The notes under the pieces are model-generated. The model did no database searches. It was given only the letters and a program-made list of their open reading frames with translations, and had not been told where the DNA came from. 64,000 nt of DNA, taken from assembly GCA_036971475.1 (NCBI GenBank), contig JBAIZL010000002.1:17228067-17292066 (forward strand). Direction: 5' to 3'. This DNA comes from Prosapia bicincta (Eukaryota; Arthropoda; Insecta; Hemiptera; Cercopidae). A program made the translations under genes and the position numbers. Positions 43,355-54,465 of this stretch are shown here, in pieces (the stretch's first letter is position 1; every line of letters starts with the position of its first letter).

Positions 43355-43770
43355 ATGGGTTCGGTACCGTTCTTAACAGTTATAAACCTCCTGACAGTGT
43401 TGTACAGAGGACACAGCATAGCAGACATTAAACCATTTGGTGTGCTATGTCAGGGAGAGGCATACTTTGGTGGAGACAATAATGGGAATCCTCTTACTGT
43501 AACTCAGGACCGATATAGGGTCATTCTTAGTCATTTTATAGATCTCAGGAGATTTTATTGTGCCCGAAATGTCCGTTTTTGTTCACATTGGTTTCAGTAA
43601 GATGGTGCAACCCGTTACACTGTCTTAGACAATGTTCCTCTCCTTTAAAAAAAACTTTTGTCATCCACCTCAGCCTCCATAGAATAAACTTTCCTTATCC
43701 GGCCAAATACGAGCATTCCTAGTGGCAAAAATACGAGGCTGAAGAAGTCGTAAGACAAAAACGTTTCCTC
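43355..43770 (+). pseudogene. Fragment of a mariner-type transposase (central DDE region)
   Basis: The plus-strand frame AYFGGDNNGNPLTVTQDRYR, VILSHFIDLRRF, then HWFQ, stop, DGATRYT matches the block around the second catalytic Asp in insect mariner-type transposases (YF.. NGEPVTVxxERY, WFQQDGATxHT). The stop replaces the second Gln. HTH and C-terminus are not readable. Confidence 0.65.
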
Positions 43771-43845
43771 CAAGTGTAAGTTAACAATTTAACAACATTT
43801 AGTTAACATAAAGTCTGGTCGCAAGTAATAGCAAAAGTGTAATAG
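43768..43845. repeat. Half of a foldback element (same family as 57391-57615)
   Basis: TTTCCTCCAAGTGTAAGTTA through AAGTCTGGTCGCAAGTAATA matches one arm of the palindromic insertion in the Penelope RT at 57391-57615, with two or three differences. Confidence 0.75.
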
Positions 43846-45739
43846 GTTTAATCATAACTTAGTCTAAATTTCTCCAAAAAAATATCAAAGTAGAATGGAA
43901 TGTACTTTATAGTTATATTCAACATACTTTTAGAATAGAATAGGAAACACACTGAAGAACTGTTATATACTACTCTATGGAATGTTTCCAGCAGGCAAAA
44001 TGTATTATTATTCCTTCCAGCAAGAAAACTGTCTAGTCCTTTCTAGGAAATGCAAGGGAAAAGTAGTGGTACTTTCTCTTCCTACTTCCTTTCTCCATCA
44101 CTTTTTTATTGTAGACGAACTAAGCAATAATCCATTTAATTGCTGAAATCCCTTGAGTGAAAAGTTTGGTCAGTGTAAAATTGTGGAGTTTTGTTCGAGA
44201 TAGGAGGACAAATTTTCAGTACAGATGGATTAATTTTGTATTGTAAACTGTGTGACATAATAGTCAATGATGTTAAACAATTTACTGTACAACAACATTG
44301 TAATACTGCAACACATAGAATCGTATGTTTAGATGTTCTGTAATTGAATTTGGTAGCTTTTCTATTGTACAAAGATTTCTAGTTTTTGCGAAATCTTTGT
44401 AAGGCCTTTTTAATATTTCTTTTAAGAAATTGATTAATCCAATCTTCAGACAGTTTCTTGAAAACCCCATGTTCCTAACAATCTAAACTCAGAAAAGACT
44501 ACCTAACTCCTTGTTAAGAAGAGAATTGGTGTAATTTAGACATGATGTGGCAACAGTAAGATATGGGTTAAAATAGACAAAACCACAGATGCAAATTGAA
44601 GATATATCAGAAACCTAATTAGGCCTGGTAAAAGAAGTTGGGACGGGTAAAAACATTTCTCCTGACATGTGAAGTGTTAGACAGTTTTATTTGACAATTT
44701 AATGAAATCATGGCCAGGTGGTGAAAAAAGATAAACAATTTTTGTTTTCATTGTATATTAAGTGATAACATATGATTTCATAGAACAGCTGATTTTTTGT
44801 TATAGGTTATGTGGTTGAACAGCTGTTTTAACGCATAGGTTATGTTACTCTACTTATATCAATTGTAATTATTCAATAAAAAGTAACTAAAATAAATTTT
44901 ATTTTTACCTAAGTAGTAATTCACTTTAAAAATTTTGTTTATAATACTTGTTTAGTGTATAATCTCATCTCCCATAAACATCGTTCTTATAAACATGTAA
45001 CTATATTTTAATATAGCTATATAATACAACATTGTACAACAGTTTGAGAATAATTACTTGATTAAGTTCAGGTCAAATTTTATAAGCTGGCAATTGGGGA
45101 CTGCGGGCTTCTGTGACAGGATGATGGGACAGTGGAGGTGCTTTGCAGGTCATTTTCAAAGACATCTATCTGTCGAAAAGGAATAATTATTTTGTTACCT
45201 ATTAACATTTTTTAATGTTTAGCATAAATATTAACAAATTTAAATAGGGCGTTCAAGGAAGCGTTCTAATTCTAGGATTGTCTAAAGGTTGAGATGGGTC
45301 GGCCACAATTTATGGTCCTGATGAAGACAGTGCCTGATGTTTTCTAGATGACGAATACACAATTTCTACCAAAGAGCCAAGAGCTTCTAAAATTTGACCT
45401 GTGTTTTAATTGTGAGGTTATGTTTGTATGTTGATAATGTAAATCCTAAGTACTATTTATGTAATGCAAAATTTAATGTAACTTTTGTTTTGTTCACAAT
45501 ATATATTTTGATACAATATGGCAATTTTCATGTAAATAAATATAATGCTGATAACAAAGTACTGCTAATTATTTTTAAACGCATTTTCCTTAACTTGTTA
45601 TATAGGTTATTGCAAAGGTATAATACATTACATAAACACTACAAAATACTTGCCTAGTAGGTGACCTTAAAACTTCAAAATAACTTTGGCAATACATTTT
45701 CATATTTTTAATAAGAATTTTAACCTATGAAATATATAA

Positions 45740-45743
<4 letters not shown>
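43846..45743. other. Intergenic, no feature recognised
   Basis: AT-rich; small open frames only. No coding similarity or repeat boundary could be supported. Confidence 0.4.
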
Positions 45744-45801
<58 letters not shown>

Positions 45802-46520
45802 GCAACGGAAAAACAATGGATAACGTTAAATATATATATATATATATATATTGTGTCAATAATTTACTGAAAACACACAAACTCACACACAAGTGACTGA
45901 AAATTACCTCATCACAAAAGTAAAAATATTGCACTTAGTGGTGGAAAAAATTATTTACAAGTAATAATAATAACTTCATAAAGTCAGTCCAACGGAAAAA
46001 TAATGGACAACGTGAAATATCACGATTTTAATACCATCCAAGATAAACAACTCTACTGAAAATATCTTAACCTCAACATCAAACTCCAGAATGTTATTAA
46101 CAGAATAAATTTTAATAAAAATACGCTAAACTACACATAAAAAATAAACAAAATACAAGAGTGATTCAACAATGGTCAAGTAACAGAAAGGTACTTCATT
46201 ACAAAGGTAAACATATTGCACTTAGTGGTGGAAAAAATTATTTACAAGTAATAATAATAACTTCATAAAGTCAGTGCAACGGAAAAATAATGGACAAGGT
46301 GAAATATCACGATATATATATATACATATAAATTTTTATTTTATTATTTTAACATTGTCATAATGTCAGCAACAAGTACCAAAATCACGGATTAAAAACA
46401 ACTGTAGAATAATAATTCAGTGATTCGACAGTAGTCAAGAGACCGAAAGGTACCTCATCATAAGGTAAAAATTAATTATACCTAATGGTGGAATAATTGT
46501 TTACAATAACATATAATAAC
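45744..46520 (+). repeat. Direct repeats of Penelope-type terminal sequence (family 5) with TA microsatellites
   Basis: The module CACTTAGTGGTGGAAAAAAT ... AACTTCATAAAGTCAGT ... TGAAATATCACGAT occurs at 45928-46025 and 46218-46315, about 290 bp apart in direct orientation, with a third decayed copy near 46415-46500. (TA)n tracts lie at 45744-45798, 45831-45851 and 46313-46322. The spacer resembles a decayed Penelope protein end. Direct-repeat pseudo-LTRs are expected of this class. Confidence 0.7.
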
Positions 46521-46859
46521 TCTATATATGTATAGAGAGAGTGAGAGAAGGGAGAGGAAAAGAGAGTTTGTGTGTATAAGATGGGGCAAGCTCGCACATT
46601 AAAATGTAAACACAAATACTGGAATAAAACTTTATATCCTTTATTGTCAAATTGGATTTTTATAACATTTTTATTAAATACCTTCTATTAGCTCACACTC
46701 TCCTAATATATATCTTGTACAAATTTTCAGTCATTAATAATATACAATTTTATTCATCGAATCAAGTTCAAATACTTTTTTTTAACCTGTAGTGGATGAT
46801 AATTGATGTTAAATTTTTTTCCAATATTCAATTAGTAATTAATAGGTTAGTTTTGGTTG

Positions 46860-47236
46860 GTAAAGATTATTTAGATTTTTTGGACTAGGAGACTGACAGA
46901 CTTACCTTGGTAAGAGTCCACTCTGTAGTCTTGAAATAGAAACACATAAAAGCACTTAAACAATGATATATTTCAACCTCACAGTGGTCTTTGTCAATCG
47001 AAGAGAAAACACAAAAAGAAATATGAGAGAATGAAATAAAATAAAATAATTGTGGGTGATTACAATTATTTTATTTCATTCTCTCATATTTCTTTTTGTA
47101 TTTTCTCTTCGATTGACAAAGACCACTGTGTGGTTGAAATATATCATTGTTTAAGAGCTTTTATGTGTTTCTATTTCAAGACTACAGAGTGGACTCTTAC
47201 CAAGGTAACTCTGTCAGTCTCCTAGTCCAAAAAGTC
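46860..47236. repeat. Near-perfect long inverted repeat of Penelope-type family 3
   Basis: The arms (about 46876-47050 and 47062-47236) run from TTTTTGGACTAGGAGACTGA inward to TGAAATAAAATAATTGT, around a short spacer (GGGTGATTA). Each arm carries TTGACAAA, GACCAC stem-loop, GAA, ATATAT, C (47113-47146 plus; 46965-46999 minus). The minus copy loop has CCTCACAGTGGTC, a small difference. Confidence 0.85.
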
Positions 47237-47257
47237 CAATTAGTAATTAAGTTATAA

Positions 47258-47332
47258 AAATTTGAGGGGTCTATCGGGATTCGAACTTAGAATCTTCAAG
47301 TTCGAAGCCTAGTGCGCTTTGGCACAGCACCA
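47258..47332 (-). repeat. tRNA-like sequence (probable SINE head or tRNA relic)
   Basis: On the minus strand an A-box-like GTGCCAAAGCGCACTAGGCT, an anticodon-arm-like segment and a B box (GTTCGAATCCC) are spaced as in a tRNA. The acceptor stem cannot be paired, so a functional tRNA is unlikely; a tRNA-derived SINE start is the better guess. Confidence 0.4.
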
Positions 47333-47339
47333 ACTTTTC

Positions 47340-48327
47340 AATATCTAGAAATTTGTTTCTCAAAGATGTATATGAATTTCCCCCCCCCCATCTAGTTTTT
47401 CTCAAAATCTCCATTGCACAACCTTAAATTGTTACCATGGTTGTCACACAATATCATAAATAGTAGTCTAGGGTTAAAAATCAATGAAAAGAATAAAATT
47501 AAGAAACAAACAGGAAATAAACTAACAATGATAAAATAATTCTTTGTTGACCTCAGTAGGAATTTACTTTAAAATATTATTTTAATATTACTTGTTTATA
47601 TAAATAGTTTTTTATAGTTTTGATTTTTTTTCTTTCTACTTACAAAACTTGCCCCACCAGGTGGGTAGGAATCTACAGTTAGCGAGGGGAAGGCTTCACA
47701 TATGTTTTCATTGTTTATTGCTATTAGAACTTATTTACAAAATATATTTTTATCAATGAATGTAATTATATAAATATACAACATTTTTACTATATAACTG
47801 TATTTACAAAATGTCAAATTCTTAAAAATAGGGTTACTAAGCTAAAAAAAAGTTATTTAAATCAATTTACACAATGTACTTGCAAAAAATCATAAACTAC
47901 TATTATTTTTCTAATAACAATGGATACTATTAATAAAAGTGTTACAAAATTCAAATAACTAAATTAAACACATAAAACTTGAAATGCCAAAAACATTTAT
48001 TAAATTTATCATAATCTGGTTACAAAAAAATAAACTAAATCAAAGTTGATTCTTATAATCATTTTGAATTCACTGATTAAACATACTGTAGTTGTGCATA
48101 AGTACTTATTACATAACTATGTGAATCATTTAGAACTTACGTGAGCAGAGGGTTAACTTCATAAATGAAATGATTGTTTCAACATGCCTCAACATGTATG
48201 TTTTAAAGTATTCACTTAGTTATGTAATAATTACTTATAGCAAACTAAATAACTAGACTACACAGTGGTTTACTTTAATAATAAAATCGCCAAGTTATTA
48301 TTCTTTAAATTGTCAACCACTAAAGTA
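47340..48327. other. Intergenic, no feature recognised
   Basis: AT-rich; a C9 run near 47381. Nothing further supported. Confidence 0.4.
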
Positions 48328-48505
48328 CTAAAATAGTACTTCAGCACAAATATCGCATCTAAAATGACCTCCCTCATACCTAGTACAATCTTCATGCCAC
48401 CACATATTGCACTTGTCACACGATCCACTCTTCAACTGGAGGGTCCTTGTAATTTTGGGTACAACTTGCACATTTAAAAGGATCTTCATATTTAAGCCAA
48501 ATGGC
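48328..48505 (-). pseudogene. PHD-like zinc-finger tail of a DDE (pogo/jerky-type) transposase
   Basis: On the minus strand YEDPFKCASCTQNYKDPPVE and EWI, then after a frameshift CDKCNMWWHEDCTRYEGGHF and RCDICAEVLF before a stop. The spacing C-x2-C ... W-x-C-x2-C-x4-H-x2-C ... C-x2-C is the treble-clef/PHD-like end found in many insect pogo-type transposases. No catalytic part is recognised beside it. Confidence 0.6.
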
Positions 48506-48716
48506 ATGATTTATAGGAGTATATAGTAAATTTACATATCTAAGGGCTAGACCTGCGCATATCAACTCATGGATAGTCTTGCCCCCACCAATGTGCGCAA
48601 TCTTACCTACCTTGCATTATCTATAAAACTAAAGTAGTTTCAGATTCTTACCCTGAGCTTAACAATACGTTCTAGTAACGAAATTACTTTAGTTTGAATT
48701 TACTCTTATGTAAATA

Positions 48717-49903
48717 CACAGTCTATTCAATACGTATTGGGACTGGTTTCAAAAATCAAAATTTATTGCAGGCATCATTACAATTGCGTAATAATTTTCT
48801 AAATACATTCCTCCTGCATCGATGCTCTTAGTTTGAAGCGTCTGGCACTCGTCAAAAGCCTGCTTGAACCGCCTCGATGGAGTCGAACAGGTGTTTTTTG
48901 AGCTCCCTTTTCATTCATGGAAACAAGAAAAATTCTGGTGGAGTGAGGTCTCTTAAGTCAACATTGCACTCCGAATTTTTCCAGCAGCTGCCGCACAACG
49001 ATCGCACTGTGGCATGGTGCTTTGTCATGGTTAAATTTCCAATTCTTTACAATGGCTAGTTGCATGCGCATTATGCGATTTCGCAGATGTGTCAGTATTT
49101 GCACTTAATATGCAGCATTTACAGTCGTTCCAGTAGGTGCGAACGCCTTGTGGACAATGCCACATCAGTCAAAAGGAAATCAGGATGGTTTTGATTTTCG
49201 ATTTTGACATCCGAGCACTTTTCGGACATGGAGACCCTTGCATGCCATTCCGAACTTTGACATTTTGTTTCTGGGTCGTACTGGAACACCCACGATTCAT
49301 CGCCGGTAATAACGTTGTTGAGAAAATCTTTATCTTCTTGGACACAGTCCAAAATTTCTTGCGAATTTTCCACCGTAACAGTTTTTGTTCCTCGCTCAAG
49401 TCATTCCACACAAACTTTGCACACACTTTCTTCATCGCAAGGTTATCTGTTACAATGATGTGGATGGTTCGGACTGAAAGGCTGTTTTCCTCACTGATAT
49501 GGGAGATGGTTAAATACCTCTCAGTGTCCAAAACTGTATTCACTTTGGCCACCTGAGCATCAGTCCAAGCAGCCGTCGGGTGTCGGACTCGATGCTCGTC
49601 TTCGATGACTTCTGACCTTCCTTAAACATTTTGTGTACTCAAAACACTTGTGCGGCTCTAGGCATCATCCCTATAAGCCTGTTTAATAAGTTCAAGTGTC
49701 TTGAACACGGATTTCTCGAGTTTAAAGCAAAACTTCACAGCGTAGCACCGCTCGATGATCCACTTATTGCTGGTGCGATGACACCTCAAAAAATCAAACG
49801 CTACAAAAATCCACCTGTTTCAACGCATGCCCATAGGCAACCGAATTAAAGGGGCTGTTGAGGATACAGTGAACCAATCCCGATACTTATTGAAAGGACC
49901 CTG
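48717..49903 (-). mobile_element. Near full-length mariner element with broken transposase
   Basis: The ends CACAGTCTATTCAATACGTA and (inverted) CAGGGTCCTTTCAATAAGTA are in register and flanked by TA. The minus-strand transposase is readable from about 49780: IERCYAVKFCFKLEKSVFKT (HTH), AKVNTVLDTERYLTISHISE, VTDNLAMKKVCAKFVWNDLS, then in another frame DFLNNVITGDESWVFQYDPE with the first catalytic Asp (VITGDESW). The rest is increasingly scrambled, and the last Asp block (SPDLAPxDFFLF) is not intact. At 1,187 bp it is only slightly shorter than a complete mariner. Stops at the start and frameshifts inactivate it. Confidence 0.88.
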
Positions 49904-49905
49904 TA

Positions 49906-50110
49906 TTGTACTTTTGTGTAGTGCATGTACACTATTACATTCTTCAAATAACACATGTAAGTATAGATTACTATTTTGAGAAAATTTACAAGGGTAAATA
50001 GTATTTGCTTACCTGAACTGGTGAGGGTGCAGAATCATTTACTTCTGGAACTCGTGAGGGTGCAGTAGTTACCAGAATTACACTAAAAAGTGGTAGTGTG
50101 CAGTCATAAG
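49906..50110. other. Intergenic, no feature recognised
   Basis: Contains a short imperfect repeat (AACTGGTGAGGGTGCAG / AACTCGTGAGGGTGCAG, about 50016 and 50050). Confidence 0.4.
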
Positions 50111-50112
50111 TA

Positions 50113-51310
50113 AAGAAAAGTAGGTCTTCAATTTTTTATTTTTTCAAATTTCGTATCTTAAAAAAATAGAATTATATAAACATCAGAAAATGAGTGCAGA
50201 AACTACTTCTGAGCATTTGAGCTCGATGAAAAATCAAATATTTTGTTATATAAGTGGATAGTTGCAGAATTTAACATAGGACTACATGGTGCTAATAGTT
50301 TTTTAAAATTTTGTCTAGTTCTTGAGTTATTCCCATTTTTCTGTAAATAAATAATTGTTAGAACGTATTGTCAGGTGCTGCAGTCATGCAGATTTATGCT
50401 GAACTATTTAGCTACACGATAACTTTAGACAGCACAAAGACAAAAATTATTCGTTTTCAATGATATAATTCTCAATAAATGTAGAATATATATAAATTCT
50501 AAAGAAGAGAAATACATGTATAGACTTTCCTCTTTCATTAAATGAAATTTAATTGGTAAAAATTTGTTGTGATAACTATTTACATATATACGACTGTTTT
50601 AAAAAAACCTTCCATCGTGCAACCAGGAAATGTATGCCTGTTTTTATCAATTTGAAAGCATATACAGTAACTCCTAAATGGTCCAATATATCGAACCTAA
50701 ATTTTCATGTTTTGTATCTTTCGTGATTTTTCGTCCTAATAGCTATATAGAAAGCGGAAAAAAATTTTAATTTTTCATATTTTCGAGTTACATATTTTTT
50801 GGAAAATAGGTCAGAAGATATTTTGGATATATACATCAGAAGATGAGAAATGAGTACAGAAACTACTTCTGAAAATTTGAGCTCGTTATCTTTAACGGTT
50901 TATGATTTATACAGGTTTAAAGTGACAAAAATACGCCTTGATTTTACATTTCCAGGTTTGCACGATGCAAGCAGTTTTTCAAACCGTCATATCTCTACAC
51001 ATATTTAGCCCAACAAGATGTTTGTTATACAAAACGAAAAAAGAAAGTTTATATTTTCATCTACTGTTTTCGGTTTTTAAATGTCTTCATTAGTTGTTGA
51101 GTAATTGGTCTGAGAAAAACAGCAATTTTCGACTTTTGCGAAATAAGAAGAGGTCAAAGCCTTCAATTTTCCCTGAATTTCTATGAAAAATCAGATTTTT
51201 TGTTATATATGTAGATAGTTGCAGAATTCAACATAAGACTATGTGGTGTTAATAGTTCTTCAAAATTTTTTCTAGTTCTTGAGTTATTCCCTTTTTTCTG
51301 TAAATAAATA
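50113..51310 (+). repeat. Satellite-like long tandem repeat, units separated by 0.65-0.96 kb
   Basis: Blocks recur: ACATCAGAAAATGAGTGCAG (50179) with ACATCAGAAGATGAGAAATG (50831), and GATAGTTGCAGAATTTAACA (50264) with GATAGTTGCAGAATTCAACA (51219) through TTCTGTAAATAAATAATTG. The first unit lacks about 300 bp present in the second. Further homologous sequence lies beyond the LINE at 52930-53180. Confidence 0.7.
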
Positions 51311-52937
51311 ATTGGTTTTTTTTAACCCGGGTCTGAGCCTCCAAAACCCGCCCAGCTCTCGTGGCAGCCAACCTCTAGCGAGCTACCTCCGTCTCAGATG
51401 CGCATGCGGTTAGTATCCCTACCGCGAGTGAAGGAAACGGGATTGATTGCCCATGTACCAAGCTCATAAGCTCTTTCCATGGAGAATCAGGAGATAGTGA
51501 AATGAAACATTACGGTAAGTGTTGCGCTAAGAGCGGGATGAAAAAACCTGCCAGGAAAAATCCTGCGACAGATCATGCAGGAACCCTGGGGGCTTGGATC
51601 ACCTTATGCTAAGTAATAAGGAGAGGTATTACCTTGCAAATACCTTGTTAGTGAGTCTATGGCAGGAATGAAATGCACCTCTTCTTCTGCTGCCTACTCG
51701 AAACTGAAATGGCATGCTATCAAATTAGTACTTCCGTTAGGACTAAGCTGCGGCCCTGGGGATGTGCCCATGCGTCACCTGGAACATAACTGTGAAGCAT
51801 AATTTATTAGTGTGTATATTTTATTTTTGGTGTTATTCTGTGAGCTAGGCGGTCAGTAAGGACAGCGGCCGTCTGTGTGTGTCATGGGTGTGGTCATATC
51901 TACCCAGTGAGGAAATGAGTGTGGATGTTGTATATGCGTGAGCCTGTTTGTAGAACTTTGTTGCTAAGTGTCGGAGGTGTTGTTTGATGAAAGGCACTTT
52001 CAAGTCAGTGTTAATCTTGTACATCTAGGTACCTTCGTGATTATTCGCAAAACCTTGTTTTGGAATAAATGTAATCTGCGTATGCGTGATTTCCCTTCAT
52101 GGCCCCAGACGGGTGAAGCGTGAGTGAGTATGCTGCGCAACATAGATACGTATATAGTAGTGGCCGTCCGTAGTGAAAGTGGGCTTGTTCTGTTAAGCAT
52201 AGGATATAGTTGTGTTAATCTAATTGTTGCTTTTTTTAAAGTCAGGCCTCTGTAGAGTATGACTCCCAGATATTTGACCTGGTTCCCCCAGTGAATGTCC
52301 TCGTCTAATAGTTTTAGTGGTGTTTTGAGTTGGTGTGTCCTACATTTGGAGAGAAGCAAAGCCTGGCACTTGGCCATGTTCACCCTAACTCTCCAGTAGC
52401 TCAGCCATGATTCTAGTACTGTAAGGTGGTCCTGTAAATATAAGTGTATTATATGTGGTTTCCATGACTAAGCGGATAACGCAGTGTCATCTGCAAATAT
52501 GGTGAGTTGAGTATTGTCGGTATGTCATTGATGTAGATGTTGAATAATACGGGCCCAATAATTAAGCCCTGAGGGACTCCGGCATGTATAGTCCATAGTG
52601 CAGATTGAGCTTGATCTACATCAACCCTAAACTTACGGTTGGAAAGGTATGAGCTAACTAAGTGTATAAGCCCGTCTGGAAAGCCATAGTGAAGTAGTTT
52701 CACTAAGAGCCAGTTTTGCCAGACCTGGTCAAAGGCCTTCTCAAAGTCCAGGAAGACTACCCCAGTCAAGCAGTACTTGTTGAAACCCTTGGTTGCATGC
52801 TCCACCACTCTCATCAATTGATGCGTAGCCGAGTGTTTTGTCCTAAAGCCAAATTTCTCTGGCCTCAGTATGTTGTGTGTGTGGATATGCTTGTTGATCC
52901 GTTTAAGCAACATTTTTTCAAATACCTTGCCCAACAA
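51311..52937 (-). pseudogene. 5'-truncated Jockey-type LINE, reverse transcriptase part
   Basis: The minus strand from 52937 starts mid-RT: KVFEKMLLKRINKHIHTHNI, FGFRTKHSATHQLMRVVEHA, VVFLDFEKAFDQVWQNWLLV (motif A), HAGVPQGLIIGPVLFNIYIN (motif B, usual Ser replaced by Leu), then in a shifted frame IFADDTALSA (motif C). It continues MAKCQALLLSKCR, VKYLGVILYRGLTL and RSILTHASPVWGH. A long 3' region runs to a short T run at 51312-51320, the likely poly(A) on the minus strand. Frameshifts near 52500 and the loss of endonuclease and 5' end make it inactive. Confidence 0.88.
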
Positions 52938-53180
52938 GATGTTTGTTATACGATACGAAAGACAAAAGTCTATATTTTCATGCGCTGTTTTTGGTTTTTA
53001 AATGTCTTCATCAGTTGTAGAGTAATAATTATTAGTAGCCAATTATTGGTCAGAGAAAACAATCAATTATCGACTTTTGCAAAATAAGAAGGGGTAACCC
53101 TTCAATTTTTCCTGATTTTCGATGAAAAATAGATTTTATTGCTATATACGTAGATAGTCGCATTACGTCAACGCAAGACC
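52930..53180 (+). repeat. Satellite-like repeat unit, right of the LINE
   Basis: CCCAACAAGATGTTTGTTAT onward matches the same sequence at 51009, about 250 bp with scattered differences (GTTTTTAAATGTCTTCAT, CGACTTTTGC, AATAAGAAG). The LINE ends exactly where this unit begins, so it lies at or near a unit border. Confidence 0.75.
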
Positions 53181-53194
53181 CTAGCAACAATCTT

Positions 53195-53290
53195 GACAGT
53201 AATTCATAGCATTGAAAAATGCACTGACCTAGTGCATAATGCGTCAGCTGAATAAATCAGTAAGTAGTAGTTTTTTGCCAAGTTGATACA
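53195..53290. repeat. Penelope-type family 6 terminal repeat fragment
   Basis: CATAGCATTGAAAAATGCAC, TGACCTAGTGCATAATGCGT and CAGTAAGTAGTAGTTTTTTG match the family 6 hairpins at 11284 and 62690. Here the GAA-palindrome part is mutated. Confidence 0.65.
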
Positions 53291-53753
53291 AAAAGGTGTA
53301 ACAAAATTAATATAGTTTAACAAATCCCGTTTTTCATTACTTCCATAAGTCAAAGATATCACTACTATAAGTAATTATTGCATATCTAAGTGAATACTTT
53401 ACCGTCTTCAAATAAATGGTCAGCTTCGTAATTAAAACGAGTGATTCTAAACACTTCAGTACGTAAATTCTAAAGTAGTCACTTAGTTATGCAATAATTA
53501 CTTGTAGTCTTATCAGTGAATTCAAGATAATTACAACAATCAACTTTAAAGACATCAATCAATTTAAAAAAAAAAAGTTGGTTATATGTCCAATGCGAAA
53601 ATACGAAGAGTTTAAATGCGGTTCACAGGGATCTACAGCGACCCTATTATATTCGATATTACTAGTTTATTGCTTTTCTTGATGAAGTACAGAGTTTCTA
53701 GATTTGTATCAATGTTGGTATGTGTAATGTAAATGTATTGATATTAAGAAATT

Positions 53754-53757
<4 letters not shown>

Positions 53758-53813
<56 letters not shown>

Positions 53814-54050
53814 TTTGACGTATTTTATCTTTTCCTTTCTTTCGTGTTATGAAGTTTCGTATTATTTGTTCCAAGTAAAAGCTAGGACAGTCCTTATGTC
53901 AAGGAATAATGAGGGTTATTACTTTACAAATACCTTGTTATTGAGGCTATTTTATTTACAACGTATAGATTGGAGCAAGGGATTTCTAATATTTCATTTT
54001 GCAGTTTGTCCGGGACTTAATCCTTAACCTTTTACAAGCTAAGTATGATC
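53758..54050 (-). pseudogene. LINE 3'-end insertion with long poly(A) (minus strand)
   Basis: An almost pure T run (about 53758-53810) reads as a poly(A) tail on the minus strand. Sequence to its right includes AATAATGAGGGTTATTACTT and TACAAATACCTTGTTATTGA, similar to the 3' region of the Jockey-type LINE at about 51618-51660 in the same orientation. A severely 5'-truncated LINE copy is inferred. The uninterrupted tail suggests it is young. Confidence 0.55.
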
Positions 54051-54465
54051 AATCCCTTCTCCCAATCGTCCACATCATCATCACTAACAACCCCCCCTCA
54101 TCATGACCAGTGACTTTATTGTTATTGCGTGGGATGCTAATGGTCTTTGGCTGATGAAATCCGAATTATAATCCTCTCCCACAGAGTACGAAGTGCAGAT
54201 CGCATCTCAACTCAACACCAACCTCCATTCCATCTTTTTATTTTACAACGTATATAGAAGTATTTTTTTATGGTTTCAAGAATATTTTGGAAGTGTTATT
54301 TTCATTAAAATATCCCATGTTTTATGAGTTTTTTAGTGAAACAGTTTATACAGGTGTTTCTAGAAGCATTTTGATAGTTTTATCAAAATGAAGTGTTGTG
54401 AGGCTTTACATATATTTTTGTCGTTTGTTGATTCCATCTTCGCGTGAGCTGCTAGTAATCACTTA

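Noticed and set aside
43355..43600. 81-residue frame as a host gene
   Set aside because: Its second half is a transposase block and the frame ends at a stop inside the WFQQDGA motif; treated as a transposon remnant.
44136..44470. Minus-strand open frames of 62-78 residues
   Set aside because: Low-complexity and unsupported by any motif or splice signal.
45743..45934. Minus-strand frame with Tyr-Ile repeats
   Set aside because: Microsatellite translation within Penelope-type repeats.
54080..54240. Plus-strand MTSDFIVIAWDANGLWLM resembles a Jockey endonuclease start
   Set aside because: Only one short block fits, no further endonuclease motif follows, and the neighbouring LINE remnant is on the opposite strand.
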